Source: JACVRW01 sp963716215 (GTDB taxonomy: Bacteria > Actinomycetota > Thermoleophilia > Solirubrobacterales > Thermoleophilaceae). Taken from it: 64,000 nucleotides of DNA. The DNA lies in contig OY970298.1 in the NCBI GenBank assembly GCA_963716215.1, forward strand, positions 1,674,001 to 1,738,000, written 5' to 3'. Position numbers and translations under genes: made by a program. Shown piece by piece: positions 34,774-43,442 of the stretch (within the stretch, counting starts at the first letter, position 1; the number at the start of each line of letters is the position of its first letter). The notes beneath the pieces are model-generated. The model saw nothing but the letters and a program-made list of their open reading frames with translations. It was not told the DNA's origin and ran no database searches.

Positions 34774-35373
34774 ATGCGAGTTGTTGTCGTTGGCGGTGCC
34801 GGGACGATTGGCAAAGCCGCCGTCGCGACGCTGTCGGAACGCCATGAGGTGATCGTCGCCGGGCGGCGATCGGGCAGCGTGGAGGTGGACATCCAGTCGT
34901 CCGAATCCGTGCGCCGCATGTATGGCGAGGTCGGCGCCTTCGATGCGCTCGTCTGCGCGGCAGGCGAGGCGTACTTCGGACCGTTCGACAGCATGTCCGA
35001 AGAGGACCTGATGCTGGCGATCGAGAGCAAGCTCCTTGGCCAGATCCGCCTGGTGCAGCTCGGGCGGTCGCTGATCGCCGAGGGAGGCTCGTTCACCCTG
35101 ACATCGGGCTACATCTTCGACGACCCAATCCCGGAGGCCACGAGCTTCGCCGTCGCAAACGGCGGCGTCGAGGGCTTCGTGCGCGCGGCCGCACTCGCAC
35201 TGCCGGGCGGAGTTCGGATCAACGCGGTCAGCCCGGGAATGGCGCAGGACAGCAGCGAGCAGTTCGGGCAGTTCAACCCCGGCCGCCTGCCGGTGCCGAT
35301 GAACGCGATCGGGTCCGCGTTCGTGCGCAGCGTCGAGGGATGGCGAACGGGAGAGGTCATCCAGGCGTGGTGA
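34774..35373 (+). CDS. Short-chain dehydrogenase/reductase
   Basis: A 199-residue SDR: VVVVGGAGTIGKAAVATL as nucleotide motif, LVCAAGEAYFGPF corresponding to NNAG, then LTSGYIFDDPIPEATSFAVA. The usual YxxxK is not evident: the Tyr in GYIFDD and a missing Lys leave the catalytic pair incomplete, as in several short atypical SDRs. The NAD(P)-dependent substrate is unknown. It is convergent with the TetR gene, 8 bp away. Confidence 0.75.
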   Translation: MRVVVVGGAGTIGKAAVATLSERHEVIVAGRRSGSVEVDIQSSESVRRMYGEVGAFDALVCAAGEAYFGPFDSMSEEDLMLAIESKLLGQIRLVQLGRSLIAEGGSFTLTSGYIFDDPIPEATSFAVANGGVEGFVRAAALALPGGVRINAVSPGMAQDSSEQFGQFNPGRLPVPMNAIGSAFVRSVEGWRTGEVIQAW

Positions 35374-35381
35374 TGCGAACC

Positions 35382-35966
35382 TCAGCCCTGTAGCGCCCTC
35401 CGCGCAAGCACGCCGAGATCACCAGCAATCCGCTTCGCCGGCACTCCGGCCGCACGCTGGTGGGCGAAGACATCCGGCGCCAGCGGCGCGAGTAGGGCGT
35501 CCACGAGCGCCGGGTGGCGGCCCAGGCCGGCGTCCGACAGTAGGCCACCCACGTGAAGCGCCCACGCGCCGTAGGCGCCGGTGGCGAACCTGCGCTCACC
35601 GGACTCCGCGGCGAGCGCGAGGTGACCGTGCTGCTCGAGCAGCTCGACCATCGCCGCATAGAAAGCGGCCAGGCGCTCGGCGGGCGGGGCGCCCGGACCG
35701 AGCGGCTGCGGCCCGCGCAGGATCTGCTCCTGGAGCTCGCGCTCGTGCTCGTCGAGCAGGGCGATCGCGATCGAGGGGACGTCGGGATAGCGGCGATAGA
35801 GCGTCGCCTTCCCGACCCCGGCGGCGGCGGCGACCCGTTCCATCGTCACCCCGCGCCCGTCTCGCTCAGCGAACAGCTCCGCGGCAGCCTCGAGCACTCT
35901 GGCGCGGTTGCGCGCGGCATCGGCGCGTTCGTGTGGCCTGGGTGAGTCGGCGCGCGGAAGGTCCAC
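35382..35966 (-). CDS. TetR family transcriptional regulator
   Basis: A 194-residue repressor. The N-terminal HTH is ARVLEAAAELFAERDGRGV then VAAAAGVGKATLYRRYPDV; the C-terminal domain has the TetR_C-like YAAMVELLEQHGHLA. The GTG start lies 23 bp from a palindromic operator. It is divergent from the YdcZ-type transporter gene and most likely represses it and itself. Confidence 0.88.
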   Translation of the reverse strand: MDLPRADSPRPHERADAARNRARVLEAAAELFAERDGRGVTMERVAAAAGVGKATLYRRYPDVPSIAIALLDEHERELQEQILRGPQPLGPGAPPAERLAAFYAAMVELLEQHGHLALAAESGERRFATGAYGAWALHVGGLLSDAGLGRHPALVDALLAPLAPDVFAHQRAAGVPAKRIAGDLGVLARRALQG

Positions 35967-35988
35967 AGCGCGATGCTAGCGCTTCAAG

Positions 35989-36035
35989 TGGACGGAGCGT
36001 CCGATTCTGCTAGCTTGATCCGGACGCTCAGTCCA
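35989..36035. promoter_or_regulatory. Twin TetR-type operators
   Basis: TGGACGGAGCGTCCG (35989-36003) is repeated as the reverse complement TGGACTGAGCGTCCG (36021-36035), 14 of 15 positions equal, 32 bp apart (three turns). Each core is palindromic (GGACG-GAG-CGTCC). They fill the intergenic space between the TetR gene and the transporter. Confidence 0.7.
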
Positions 36036-36066
36036 TTTCCACCCCGGGGGACACCGGAGGTTTCCA

Positions 36067-36993
36067 ATGGATGCATTGGCATTCCATGTCCTGCTTGTGG
36101 TCGGCAGCCTGCTCGCGCTGCAGGCCGCGGCCAACGTGCAGCTCTCGACCGCGATGGGGAGCCCTGTCGGGGCTTCGGCGCTGCAGCTCGGGATCGGCGC
36201 CGCGGCACTGCTGGCCCTCGGGGCGCTGGCCGGCTCGCTCGGTGCCTTCGCGCTGCTCGACGACGCCGAGCCCTGGTCGTTGGTCGGCGGGATCGGCAGC
36301 GCCGTGTACATCACCGCCGGCATCCTGCTCTTCCCGCGGCTCGGCGCCCTCGTGGCCGTCGGCTTGTTCATCGCGGGGCAAATGGCGGCCTCGCTTGCGC
36401 TCGATAGCTTCGGCTGGTTCGGAGTCGCCCAGGATGCGCCGGACGCGATCGCGCTCGTCGGGGCTGGCGCGGTCGTGGCCGGGACGTGGATGATCGTCCG
36501 CGCCAATGCGGGCGCGGAGGCGCTCGAGCAAGCCGCCCGCGAGCGGACTGGATGGCTCGCGCTGGGGCTCGGGGCCGGTGCCGTGCTGCCCGTACAGGGG
36601 GCGATCAACGCCAAGCTGAACACCGAGCTCGACGCCGCAGTCGCCGTCGGGGCGTTCTCGTTCCTGGTCGCGACCGTGGCGATGGGGCTCGCCCTCGCTT
36701 GCATCCTCGCCGCCGGGGCGCCCCGCCCGCGAGCGGCACCCCTGCGAGGAGTTCCCTGGTGGGGATGGCTGGGTGGGCTGTGCGGTGCGACCTACGTCAC
36801 TGCTGTGTTCCTGCTACTCCCCGAGATCGGTGCCGCGCCGGTCGTGGTCCTCACCGTCGCCGGACAGCAGCTCGCCTCGATCGCGGTGGACCGCTACGGC
36901 CTGCTGCGATTGCCGCGTCGTGACATCTCCACGAGGCGCCTCGCCGGGGTAGCAGTCCTCCTGGCCGGCGTAGTGCTCATAGCGCTCGGGTAA
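36067..36993 (+). CDS. DMT-family (YdcZ/DUF606-type) transporter
   Basis: A 308-residue protein of about ten helices in two homologous halves, each with the YdcZ signature: LQAAANVQLSTAMGSPVGAS and LPVQGAINAKLNTELDAAVA. These place it in the DUF606 branch of the drug/metabolite transporters. Control by the divergent TetR protein suggests efflux of a compound that the regulator senses. Confidence 0.85.
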   Translation: MDALAFHVLLVVGSLLALQAAANVQLSTAMGSPVGASALQLGIGAAALLALGALAGSLGAFALLDDAEPWSLVGGIGSAVYITAGILLFPRLGALVAVGLFIAGQMAASLALDSFGWFGVAQDAPDAIALVGAGAVVAGTWMIVRANAGAEALEQAARERTGWLALGLGAGAVLPVQGAINAKLNTELDAAVAVGAFSFLVATVAMGLALACILAAGAPRPRAAPLRGVPWWGWLGGLCGATYVTAVFLLLPEIGAAPVVVLTVAGQQLASIAVDRYGLLRLPRRDISTRRLAGVAVLLAGVVLIALG

Positions 36994-37016
36994 GTGATCG
37001 CGGGTCGGAGCAGCTC

Positions 37017-37835
37017 TCAGGCGTCGGAGGCGAGTACGACCTGGACGCCCGCCTGCTCGAGCGCGTCGATGGTCTCGCCGTGCTGAAGCGCGCCCTCGTC
37101 CGCGATCACGGTGTCGATGTCGTCGAGGTCGCACATCGTGGCTAGCGAGGACACCCCGAACTTCGACGAGTCGAGCACCAACGTAACGTGCTTGGCGCGG
37201 GCGATCATCGCCCGACCGATTGCCGCCTCGCCGAGGTTGATGCAGCTAGCGCCGCTGTGGGAGCTGAGACCGTTGGCCGACAGGATCACGGCGTCGAGGG
37301 AGATCTCGGCGACGGACCGCTCTGCCAGCGGACCGATCAATTCATACGAGGCGGGTCGAACGACGCCTCCGAGGACCAGCAGTTGGAACTGCGAGCGCAC
37401 CGTGAGCTCGTGGGCGATGTTGATCGCGTTGGTGACGACCGTGAGCGTCGTCTCCCCGTTTCTGCCCTCAAGGTCAGGGCGCACGGCGAGCGCGCGGGAG
37501 ACCTCGGTCGTCGTCGTTCCGGCGTTGAGACCGATCACCGTTCCGGGCGTGATCCGATCCGCCGCTGTGCGCGCGATCCGTCGCTTTTCATCGGCGTGGC
37601 GAAGCGCGTTGTATTGGAGCGGGAGGTCGTACGTGGAGGAGTTCGTGACGGCTCCTCCGCGCGTACGGATGAGCAGCTGCTTGAGCGCGAGCCCGTCCAG
37701 ATCACGCCGAATCGTGGCGGTCGAGACGTGCAGGGCTTCGGCAAGCGCGTCGACGTCGACGTGGCCCCCTTTGGTGAGGGCGTCGAGGATGAACGCGATG
37801 CGATCCCGATGCGGTCGTCGCTCTTCCGCGCTCAT
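37017..37835 (-). CDS. DeoR family transcriptional regulator
   Basis: A 272-residue regulator with the DeoR HTH (VDALAEALHVSTATIRRDL then DGLALKQLLIRTRGGA) and a sugar-phosphate-binding DeoRC domain (VIGLNAGTTTTEVSRAL; VLDSSKFGVSSLATMC). It is the last gene of the leftward polyol operon and probably responds to a phosphorylated sugar intermediate made by the FGGY kinase. Confidence 0.88.
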   Translation of the reverse strand: MSAEERRPHRDRIAFILDALTKGGHVDVDALAEALHVSTATIRRDLDGLALKQLLIRTRGGAVTNSSTYDLPLQYNALRHADEKRRIARTAADRITPGTVIGLNAGTTTTEVSRALAVRPDLEGRNGETTLTVVTNAINIAHELTVRSQFQLLVLGGVVRPASYELIGPLAERSVAEISLDAVILSANGLSSHSGASCINLGEAAIGRAMIARAKHVTLVLDSSKFGVSSLATMCDLDDIDTVIADEGALQHGETIDALEQAGVQVVLASDA

Positions 37836-37855
37836 GTTCTCCTGTTGGGTCTCGT

Positions 37856-38374
37856 TCAGTCGGTTGACCGGGCGCCCGATTCTCCCACGAAGGTCACCCG
37901 GACCTGGCGCCGACGGGGTCGCATCTGGTCGAAGTCGGCGAAGTAGATTCGTCCGAACTCACCCAGCTCGAGTGCGCCGTCGACGACCGGGATGCTCTCG
38001 GACCTCCCAAGAATGACCGAACGCAGATGCGCGTCGACGTTGAGGCTCCACCAAGCTGCCTCCGCGCGTTCCTGGATCGCCCCGGCGATGTGCTGCGGCC
38101 CCGGATGGAGGTACTGGCCCTCGGCCGTACAGTCGGGGACCAGGCGGCGAAGGACATCGGTGAGATCCTGCATGAGGTAGTCGACGCCAAGGTAGGTGGT
38201 GTCGTGCGATTCCTCCTGAACGACCACGCTGCAGGTGGTGTGGGGGGACGCGACGACGGCCAGTCCACTGACCATTCCCGACGCCTCGAGGTGCGCGCCA
38301 ACTTCGGCCGTCACGTCGTGGAACGTGACGCGCGCCTCCGACTGGACGTCGATTGTCGCGTGGTGGACAGTCAT
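37856..38374 (-). CDS. YjbQ family protein (UPF0047)
   Basis: A 172-residue YjbQ-type beta barrel: VASPHTTCSVVVQEESHDT, GQYLHPGPQHIAGAIQER and HLRSVILGRSESIPVVDGAL. Members have weak thiamine-phosphate synthase activity, but the role is unsettled. It lies in an operon between the TIM-like gene (1 bp gap) and the DeoR gene, so here it probably serves the sugar-phosphate pathway. Confidence 0.85.
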   Translation of the reverse strand: MTVHHATIDVQSEARVTFHDVTAEVGAHLEASGMVSGLAVVASPHTTCSVVVQEESHDTTYLGVDYLMQDLTDVLRRLVPDCTAEGQYLHPGPQHIAGAIQERAEAAWWSLNVDAHLRSVILGRSESIPVVDGALELGEFGRIYFADFDQMRPRRRQVRVTFVGESGARSTD

Positions 38375-38375
38375 G

Positions 38376-39113
38376 TCAGTGCGCCCCCCTTCCGGCGTCG
38401 GGCGTCGAGGACGCCATGAGGGCGCCGCGCGCGTCCCACGCCCCGCGGACCGCCCTGATCATGCGCGCCGTCATCTCGCGACGATCGCCGGCGCGCACGA
38501 TCGCGGACGTGCAGCCCGTGCCGTCGGCGCCCTGGGCGATTATCGCGTGCACGTCCCGTTCGTCGGCCACGCCCCCGCTGTGCATGACGAGCACATCTGG
38601 ATCGACAGACGCGATCGCGGCGTTGGCATGCGCGATCGAAGGGCGGTGACGCCCGTCGGTCGTGCCGATGAGATCGTGCGGCTCGAGCAGGATCATGTCC
38701 GGGGACCACTCCGCGTACCGCTTGGCCTCGTGGATGTCGTCCGCGCACACCAGCGTCAGCAGCCCGGCGTCCCGCGCGTGCCGCATCGCGTCTGGCAGCT
38801 CGCACTCGCCGAGCGGCCGCTCGGCATGATTGAGCATCACTCCGTCGGCGCCGACAGCGGCGAGCGCCTCCGGGACGATCGCACCGGTACTCGCACCTGG
38901 GCGAGCCGGGTCCATGGACTGCGCGAACACCCACAGCCCCGGGGCGGCGCGCTTGACGGCCTCGATGTCAAGCGCCGGCGGGGTGACGATGACCGCCACC
39001 TGGTGGCGCATTGAGGCCGCGGCGGCGGACTCCACGACGTCTAGCAGCGCGGCGCGGTCGAGAAAGGTCTTCGGCCCGATCTCGAAGAATGGCGGACTAA
39101 TCCTCGCTGGCAC
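38376..39113 (-). CDS. Archaeal-type triose-phosphate isomerase homologue
   Basis: A 245-residue TIM barrel: ISPPFFEIGPKTFLDRA (active-site Lys region), FAQSMDPARPGASTGAIVP, LNHAERPLG (catalytic His) and LEPHDLIGT (catalytic Glu). The short length and the DGVMLNHAERPL segment resemble the archaeal form more than bacterial TpiA. In polyol operons such proteins isomerise tetrulose 4-phosphates. The GTG start (39113) overlaps the end of the FGGY kinase gene by 17 bp. A direct triose-phosphate role is also possible. Confidence 0.75.
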   Translation of the reverse strand: MPARISPPFFEIGPKTFLDRAALLDVVESAAAASMRHQVAVIVTPPALDIEAVKRAAPGLWVFAQSMDPARPGASTGAIVPEALAAVGADGVMLNHAERPLGECELPDAMRHARDAGLLTLVCADDIHEAKRYAEWSPDMILLEPHDLIGTTDGRHRPSIAHANAAIASVDPDVLVMHSGGVADERDVHAIIAQGADGTGCTSAIVRAGDRREMTARMIRAVRGAWDARGALMASSTPDAGRGAH

Positions 39114-40647
39114 CTGAGCTTCCCTCCGGCGTCTGCGTGCGAGCCGCGTAGAGCTCGCTGATCGCCCGCGCGTCGCGCTCATACGCGGCGAACAGCCGGT
39201 CATAGGCTCGGCTCGTGGCGCCATCTGTCGCCACGGTCGCCGTGGAGCAGGCCATTCGCTCGGCACCCGAACGCGAGTCGGAGGCATCTCCCACAGCGAT
39301 CGCGGCAAGGATCGCGGCCCCGACACACGCGGCGTCCGGTTCCACGCTGACCTGTAGGTCGGCGCCCAGAACGTCCGCCAGCAGTCGCATCCATTCGCGA
39401 CTCCGGGTTGCTCCACCGGTCACGATGGGGGAGGCGTTCAGGGACGCGACCGACGTCTGATATCCGTGGAGCAGGATGCGCATCGCGAACGCGACGCCCT
39501 CAGCCACGGAGCGCAGCACGTGGGGATGGCCGTGGCTCATGCTGAGACCGAGTAGAGATCCGCGCGACGTTTCGAGGTCGTCGTACGGCGTGGTCCCGTC
39601 GAAGAAGGGAAAGAAGCTCAGGCCGTCCGCACCAGGCGGGACCCGCGCGACGACGGAATCGAGCTCCGCGAGGGCGAGGGGAGACCGATCTCCATGGTTG
39701 AGCATGCGGCGAGCCCACTCGATCGACACACCGCCGTTCGGGATTTCGCCGAAGTGCCCCCAACGTCCCGGAACCAGATGACGCCCGCAGCCGATGCCCG
39801 CCGCTGCATCGCCGTATGCGTCGTCGGCCACCGCCAGCATGACCCACGCGGTGCCGGTGGACAGCAGGACGTCGCCGTCGCCGATGGCGCCAGCGCCGAG
39901 GGCGGCGCAGTACTGGTCCTGAGCACCGGCGCCGACCACCGTCCGGGGGCGCAGTCCAAGCGCGGCGGCGGCGGACTCGGTGAGCGGGCCAAGGGGGGCT
40001 CCGGGCGCGGCGACTTTGGGCAGGCGAGCGGCCCCCACCCCGATCGCGCGCAGGATGTCTTCGTCCCAGACCTGGGCCTCCGCGTCCATCAATTGGCTGA
40101 TACCGGCCACGTTGGTGTCGATCGTCGGGATTCCGGTGAGCCAGCCGTTCACGTAGGCGGCGGTATCACAGAAGCAATGGGCGGCGGCAAACTCCTCAGC
40201 CTCGCTGGACGCGAGGTCGAGCAGCTGCGCCGCGGTGTTGTTGGGGGCGATCGGCCAGCCGGTTCGTCGGTAGAAGTCGTCCGGGCCGAAGACCCGCTGG
40301 AAGGTCGCCGCGGACCGGGTTGCGCGACGATCGAGCCAGGAACGCGCGCGGGACAGCGGCTGGTGATGCTCGTCGACAGGGACCAAGGTCGCGCCTTGGG
40401 CTGAGACCGCCAGCGCCACGATCCGGTCGGGATCGAGGTCCGCGCACGCCGCGCGCACGGCGGTGACAACGCCGGCCTGCCAGTCCGTGGCATCTTGGAC
40501 GACCTGTCCCGGGCGCGGACACTCGAGTGGGTAGGTGGCCTGACCCCGGCCGTGCGGCAGACCGGCGGCGTCTACGACCATCGCCTTGGTACCGGTCGTG
40601 CCGACGTCGACGCCGATGTACAAGCTCGGTTGTTCTGGAGATGCCAA
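39097..40647 (-). CDS. FGGY-family carbohydrate kinase (xylulokinase-like)
   Basis: A 516-residue sugar kinase of the FGGY family: phosphate-1 motif YIGVDVGTTGTKAMVVDA, SWLDRRATRSA, VGAGAQDQYCAALGAG, STGTAWVML and ATP-site VTGGATRSREWM. It phosphorylates a keto-sugar or polyol with ATP. The start is TTG 40647, 13 bp after the dehydrogenase gene. The operon context (dehydrogenase, kinase, TIM-like isomerase, DeoR) resembles erythritol/tetritol catabolism. The substrate is inferred, not shown. Confidence 0.87.
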   Translation of the reverse strand: MASPEQPSLYIGVDVGTTGTKAMVVDAAGLPHGRGQATYPLECPRPGQVVQDATDWQAGVVTAVRAACADLDPDRIVALAVSAQGATLVPVDEHHQPLSRARSWLDRRATRSAATFQRVFGPDDFYRRTGWPIAPNNTAAQLLDLASSEAEEFAAAHCFCDTAAYVNGWLTGIPTIDTNVAGISQLMDAEAQVWDEDILRAIGVGAARLPKVAAPGAPLGPLTESAAAALGLRPRTVVGAGAQDQYCAALGAGAIGDGDVLLSTGTAWVMLAVADDAYGDAAAGIGCGRHLVPGRWGHFGEIPNGGVSIEWARRMLNHGDRSPLALAELDSVVARVPPGADGLSFFPFFDGTTPYDDLETSRGSLLGLSMSHGHPHVLRSVAEGVAFAMRILLHGYQTSVASLNASPIVTGGATRSREWMRLLADVLGADLQVSVEPDAACVGAAILAAIAVGDASDSRSGAERMACSTATVATDGATSRAYDRLFAAYERDARAISELYAARTQTPEGSSGASED

Positions 40648-40660
40648 GACGGACGGGCGC

Positions 40661-41665
40661 TTACTCGAAGCTGATCTGGACTTTCATGCCCTGCCGGCCC
40701 CGCATGGTGGCCAGCGCCTCGTCGAAGGCCTCGAGCGGAAAGCTGTGGGTGACCATGCGCTCGACGTCGACCGCGCCGGCGGCCAGCAGGCCGATGGCGG
40801 GGGCGAACGACTCCAGCACCGCCATCGTGCCGAGGATCGTCTGCTCGTCGTTGTAGACGCGGAAGGGCGAGACGGCAATCTCAGCGTGCTCGGGCGCGAC
40901 TCCGAAGATGAGCAGCGACCCGCCCCGGTCGAGCGCGTCGAGCGACGCCTCCGCCGCGGCCGGTGAGCCGGTGGCCTCGATGACGTACTCGTAACCGTGT
41001 CCGCGGTGGCGGATCAGGTCAGTCGGGTTGCCGGCGACGTCGTTCGCACCGAGCTCCTGAGCCCGCTCCAACCTCGCGACATCGGTGTCGACCACGTCCA
41101 CGTGTGCGGCCCCTGAGCGCTTGGCTGCCTGGAGCAGCAGGAGTCCGATTGCGCCGCCCCCGACGATGAGGAGCTCCGAGCCCGGACGCATTGCCAGGCG
41201 GTGCAAGCCGTGAACTACGCAAGACATCGGCTCCACCAGGGCTCCCGCCGCGTAGCTCAGCTCGTCTGGGAGCGGATAGACGTTGCGCTCGGGCGCCACG
41301 ACGTACTCGGCGAAGGCACCGTCGACGGTGTCGCCGATCGCCCCCCACTGCTCGCAGAGGTTCCCGCGGCCGGCGTGGCAGTGGCGGCAGCGCCCGCAGA
41401 ACAGGGACGGGTCCACCGCGACGCGATCCCCGACGGAGGCGTTCGCTGCTCCAGGTCCGACGTCCGTGATGACGCCCGCGAACTCGTGACCCGGGGTGAT
41501 CGGATAGGGCGTGGGAGGGAACTCCCCGGCCAGGATGTGAAGGTCGCTCCCGCAGATGCCCACGGCTTTGACCTGCACCTGCACCTCGCCTTCCCCCGGA
41601 CTCGGGACAGGCGCGTCGTCGACGACGGACCATTGCCCGGGGGTGGAGACCACCAGCGCCTTCAT
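40661..41665 (-). CDS. Zinc-dependent alcohol dehydrogenase (sorbitol/threonine dehydrogenase-like)
   Basis: A 334-residue MDR enzyme: catalytic zinc region AVGICGSDLHILAGEFPP and PGHEFAGVI, structural zinc lobe CGRCRHCHAGRGNLC, and coenzyme motif VGGGAIGLLLLQAAK. It oxidises a polyol or secondary alcohol with NAD(P). ATG 41665 is chosen because of the strong GAGGAGG site directly upstream and the conserved MKALVVSTPG start. It is the first gene of the leftward operon and is divergent from the APC permease. Confidence 0.88.
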   Translation of the reverse strand: MKALVVSTPGQWSVVDDAPVPSPGEGEVQVQVKAVGICGSDLHILAGEFPPTPYPITPGHEFAGVITDVGPGAANASVGDRVAVDPSLFCGRCRHCHAGRGNLCEQWGAIGDTVDGAFAEYVVAPERNVYPLPDELSYAAGALVEPMSCVVHGLHRLAMRPGSELLIVGGGAIGLLLLQAAKRSGAAHVDVVDTDVARLERAQELGANDVAGNPTDLIRHRGHGYEYVIEATGSPAAAEASLDALDRGGSLLIFGVAPEHAEIAVSPFRVYNDEQTILGTMAVLESFAPAIGLLAAGAVDVERMVTHSFPLEAFDEALATMRGRQGMKVQISFE

Positions 41666-41786
41666 ACCGCCTCCTCGATGAGACCCATTGTCGAGGTAGC
41701 CGCCCTGGACGAGGAGGGCGGGGCCCTCGCCTCGGCCACTCGCTGACTGTTCTGCATCTTGCAAGCACATAGTTTGCACGTTTATG

Positions 41787-41815
41787 TTGACAGATGACTG
41801 TCAGGATGCAAATGT
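41787..41815 (+). promoter_or_regulatory. Promoter with overlapping palindrome between polyol operon and APC permease
   Basis: A perfect -35 TTGACA (41787-41792) is followed after 17 bp by AAATGT (41810-41815). A 16-bp inverted repeat TGACAG-ATGA-CTGTCA (41788-41803) covers the -35 and spacer. It lies in the divergent region, so it may serve the DeoR regulator encoded at 37017. Confidence 0.5.
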
Positions 41816-41892
41816 CTGCAGAGCGCTGCGCAGGAAGATCTGCGAGCGGCTCGGCCCTGGTCTGGGACCGGCAGAGGAGACGAGGAGGACAG

Positions 41893-43422
41893 TTGGGTAC
41901 GAGAGACGACGCCGACCTCGAGGGGTTCGGGTACGAGCAGAAGCTCGATCGCACCATCGGGATGTTCACCTCCTTCTGCGTGAGCTTCTCGATGGTCTCG
42001 GTGACCACCGCCAGCTTCACGCTGTTCGGCGATCCATTCACGAAGACCGGCGGCATCGGCATCTGGCTGTGGGTCCCCGCCACGGTCTTCGGTCTGGTGA
42101 TCGCGGCTGTGTACGGGCACCTCGCGGCTCGAATGCCGGTCACGGGCTACGCCTATCAGTGGTCGTCGCGCCTACTGAACCCGCACGTCGGCTGGTTCAC
42201 CGGGTGGTTCGCGCTCTGCGCCTTCTTCGCCGGAACCGCCTCGATCGCCGTCGCGATCGGCTCGGTGTTTGCCGGCGAGCTGTTCGACGACGCGACTCAG
42301 GGGGATGTCCAGCTGATCGGCGCCGTCGTCGTCGTGGCTGCGGTCGCGCTCAACGCCGCCGGCATCAAGCGAGCCACCCACATCAACAACGTCGGCGCCA
42401 CGACCGAGTTGATCGGAACGCTGGGCATCGCCGCCGTCGTGGCCGTGGGCCTCATCTTCTTCAAGGACAAGGCCGGGCCCGACATTCTCTTCGACTCCGA
42501 TCCTGTCGGCGGCGGGACCATCGATCTCACGGTGCTCGGGCTGGCTGCGCTGCTGCCCGTCACGACGCTGCTCGGCTGGGAGGGCGCCGCCGATCTCGCC
42601 GAGGAGACCAAGGACCCGCGCAAGGTCGCTCCCGCGGCGATGCTGCGCGCCGTAGCGCTCTCAGGATGCGTCGGGTGCGCGATCTTCGCGATCTTCGCGA
42701 TGGCGATTCCGCACGGTCCCGCCCAGCTGGCCGACGGGTCCGAGAATCAGCTGTTTGCGCTGTTTCAGCAGCAGATCGGGACAGCGTTCGCGGACGTCGC
42801 CAAGGTCGTTGTCTTCATCGCGATGTTCGCCTGTCTGCTCGCCAACCTCACGGTCGCGACGCGCATGTGTTACTCGCTCGCACGCGACCGCATGCTGCCC
42901 GGTTGGCAAGTGCTGTCCCGGGTGAACGTCGAGACGCGTATCCCGCTGTACGCGCTGCTGCTCGTGGGAGTCGTTGCCTTCGGCCTGAACTTCGTCTCGG
43001 CTGGGATCGCCTCGCGCATCTTCGCGATCGTCGCGGTCATGTACTACGGCACCTATCTGATGACGATGGTGGTCGCGCGCCTGGCTCGCCGTCGCGGCAC
43101 CCTCGGAGACGCGCCCGCCGGCTACTTCGACCTCGGACGCGCGCTCGGGCCGCTGACGCTCCTCGGCATCGGCTGGTGCCTGATCGTCATCGGCTACATG
43201 ACGATCCCCGAGGTCAACCACATCGCGGCGCAGTACTCACTCGGAGCGGTGGCCCTGGGCCTCCTGCAGTGGGTCTTCGTGCTCCGAGGCCGTATCTCGC
43301 GCGGCGAGGCCGGAGCGCCAGTCACGAGTACGGAAGCACTCCGAGCCGCCGAACACGCCGATCCGAGCACGCCACCAGCCTCAGTCGACCACGAGAGCCT
43401 CGTGCCGACGGCTGATCAATAG
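41893..43422 (+). CDS. APC-family amino acid/polyamine permease
   Basis: A permease of about 509 residues with 12 predicted helices. Conserved APC features include TGYAYQWSSRLLNPHVGWFTG near helix 3 split around the GW motif, and GWEGAADLAEETKDPRKVAP after helix 6 or 7. A long open frame from ATG 41794 exists, but TTG 41893 is preceded by GAGGAGG (41882-41888) and begins the conserved part (GFGYEQKLDRTIG). It is transcribed away from the polyol operon. The substrate is probably an amino acid or amine. Confidence 0.8.
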   Translation: MGTRDDADLEGFGYEQKLDRTIGMFTSFCVSFSMVSVTTASFTLFGDPFTKTGGIGIWLWVPATVFGLVIAAVYGHLAARMPVTGYAYQWSSRLLNPHVGWFTGWFALCAFFAGTASIAVAIGSVFAGELFDDATQGDVQLIGAVVVVAAVALNAAGIKRATHINNVGATTELIGTLGIAAVVAVGLIFFKDKAGPDILFDSDPVGGGTIDLTVLGLAALLPVTTLLGWEGAADLAEETKDPRKVAPAAMLRAVALSGCVGCAIFAIFAMAIPHGPAQLADGSENQLFALFQQQIGTAFADVAKVVVFIAMFACLLANLTVATRMCYSLARDRMLPGWQVLSRVNVETRIPLYALLLVGVVAFGLNFVSAGIASRIFAIVAVMYYGTYLMTMVVARLARRRGTLGDAPAGYFDLGRALGPLTLLGIGWCLIVIGYMTIPEVNHIAAQYSLGAVALGLLQWVFVLRGRISRGEAGAPVTSTEALRAAEHADPSTPPASVDHESLVPTADQ

Positions 43423-43442
43423 TGAAACCAGAGGAGAAAGCC

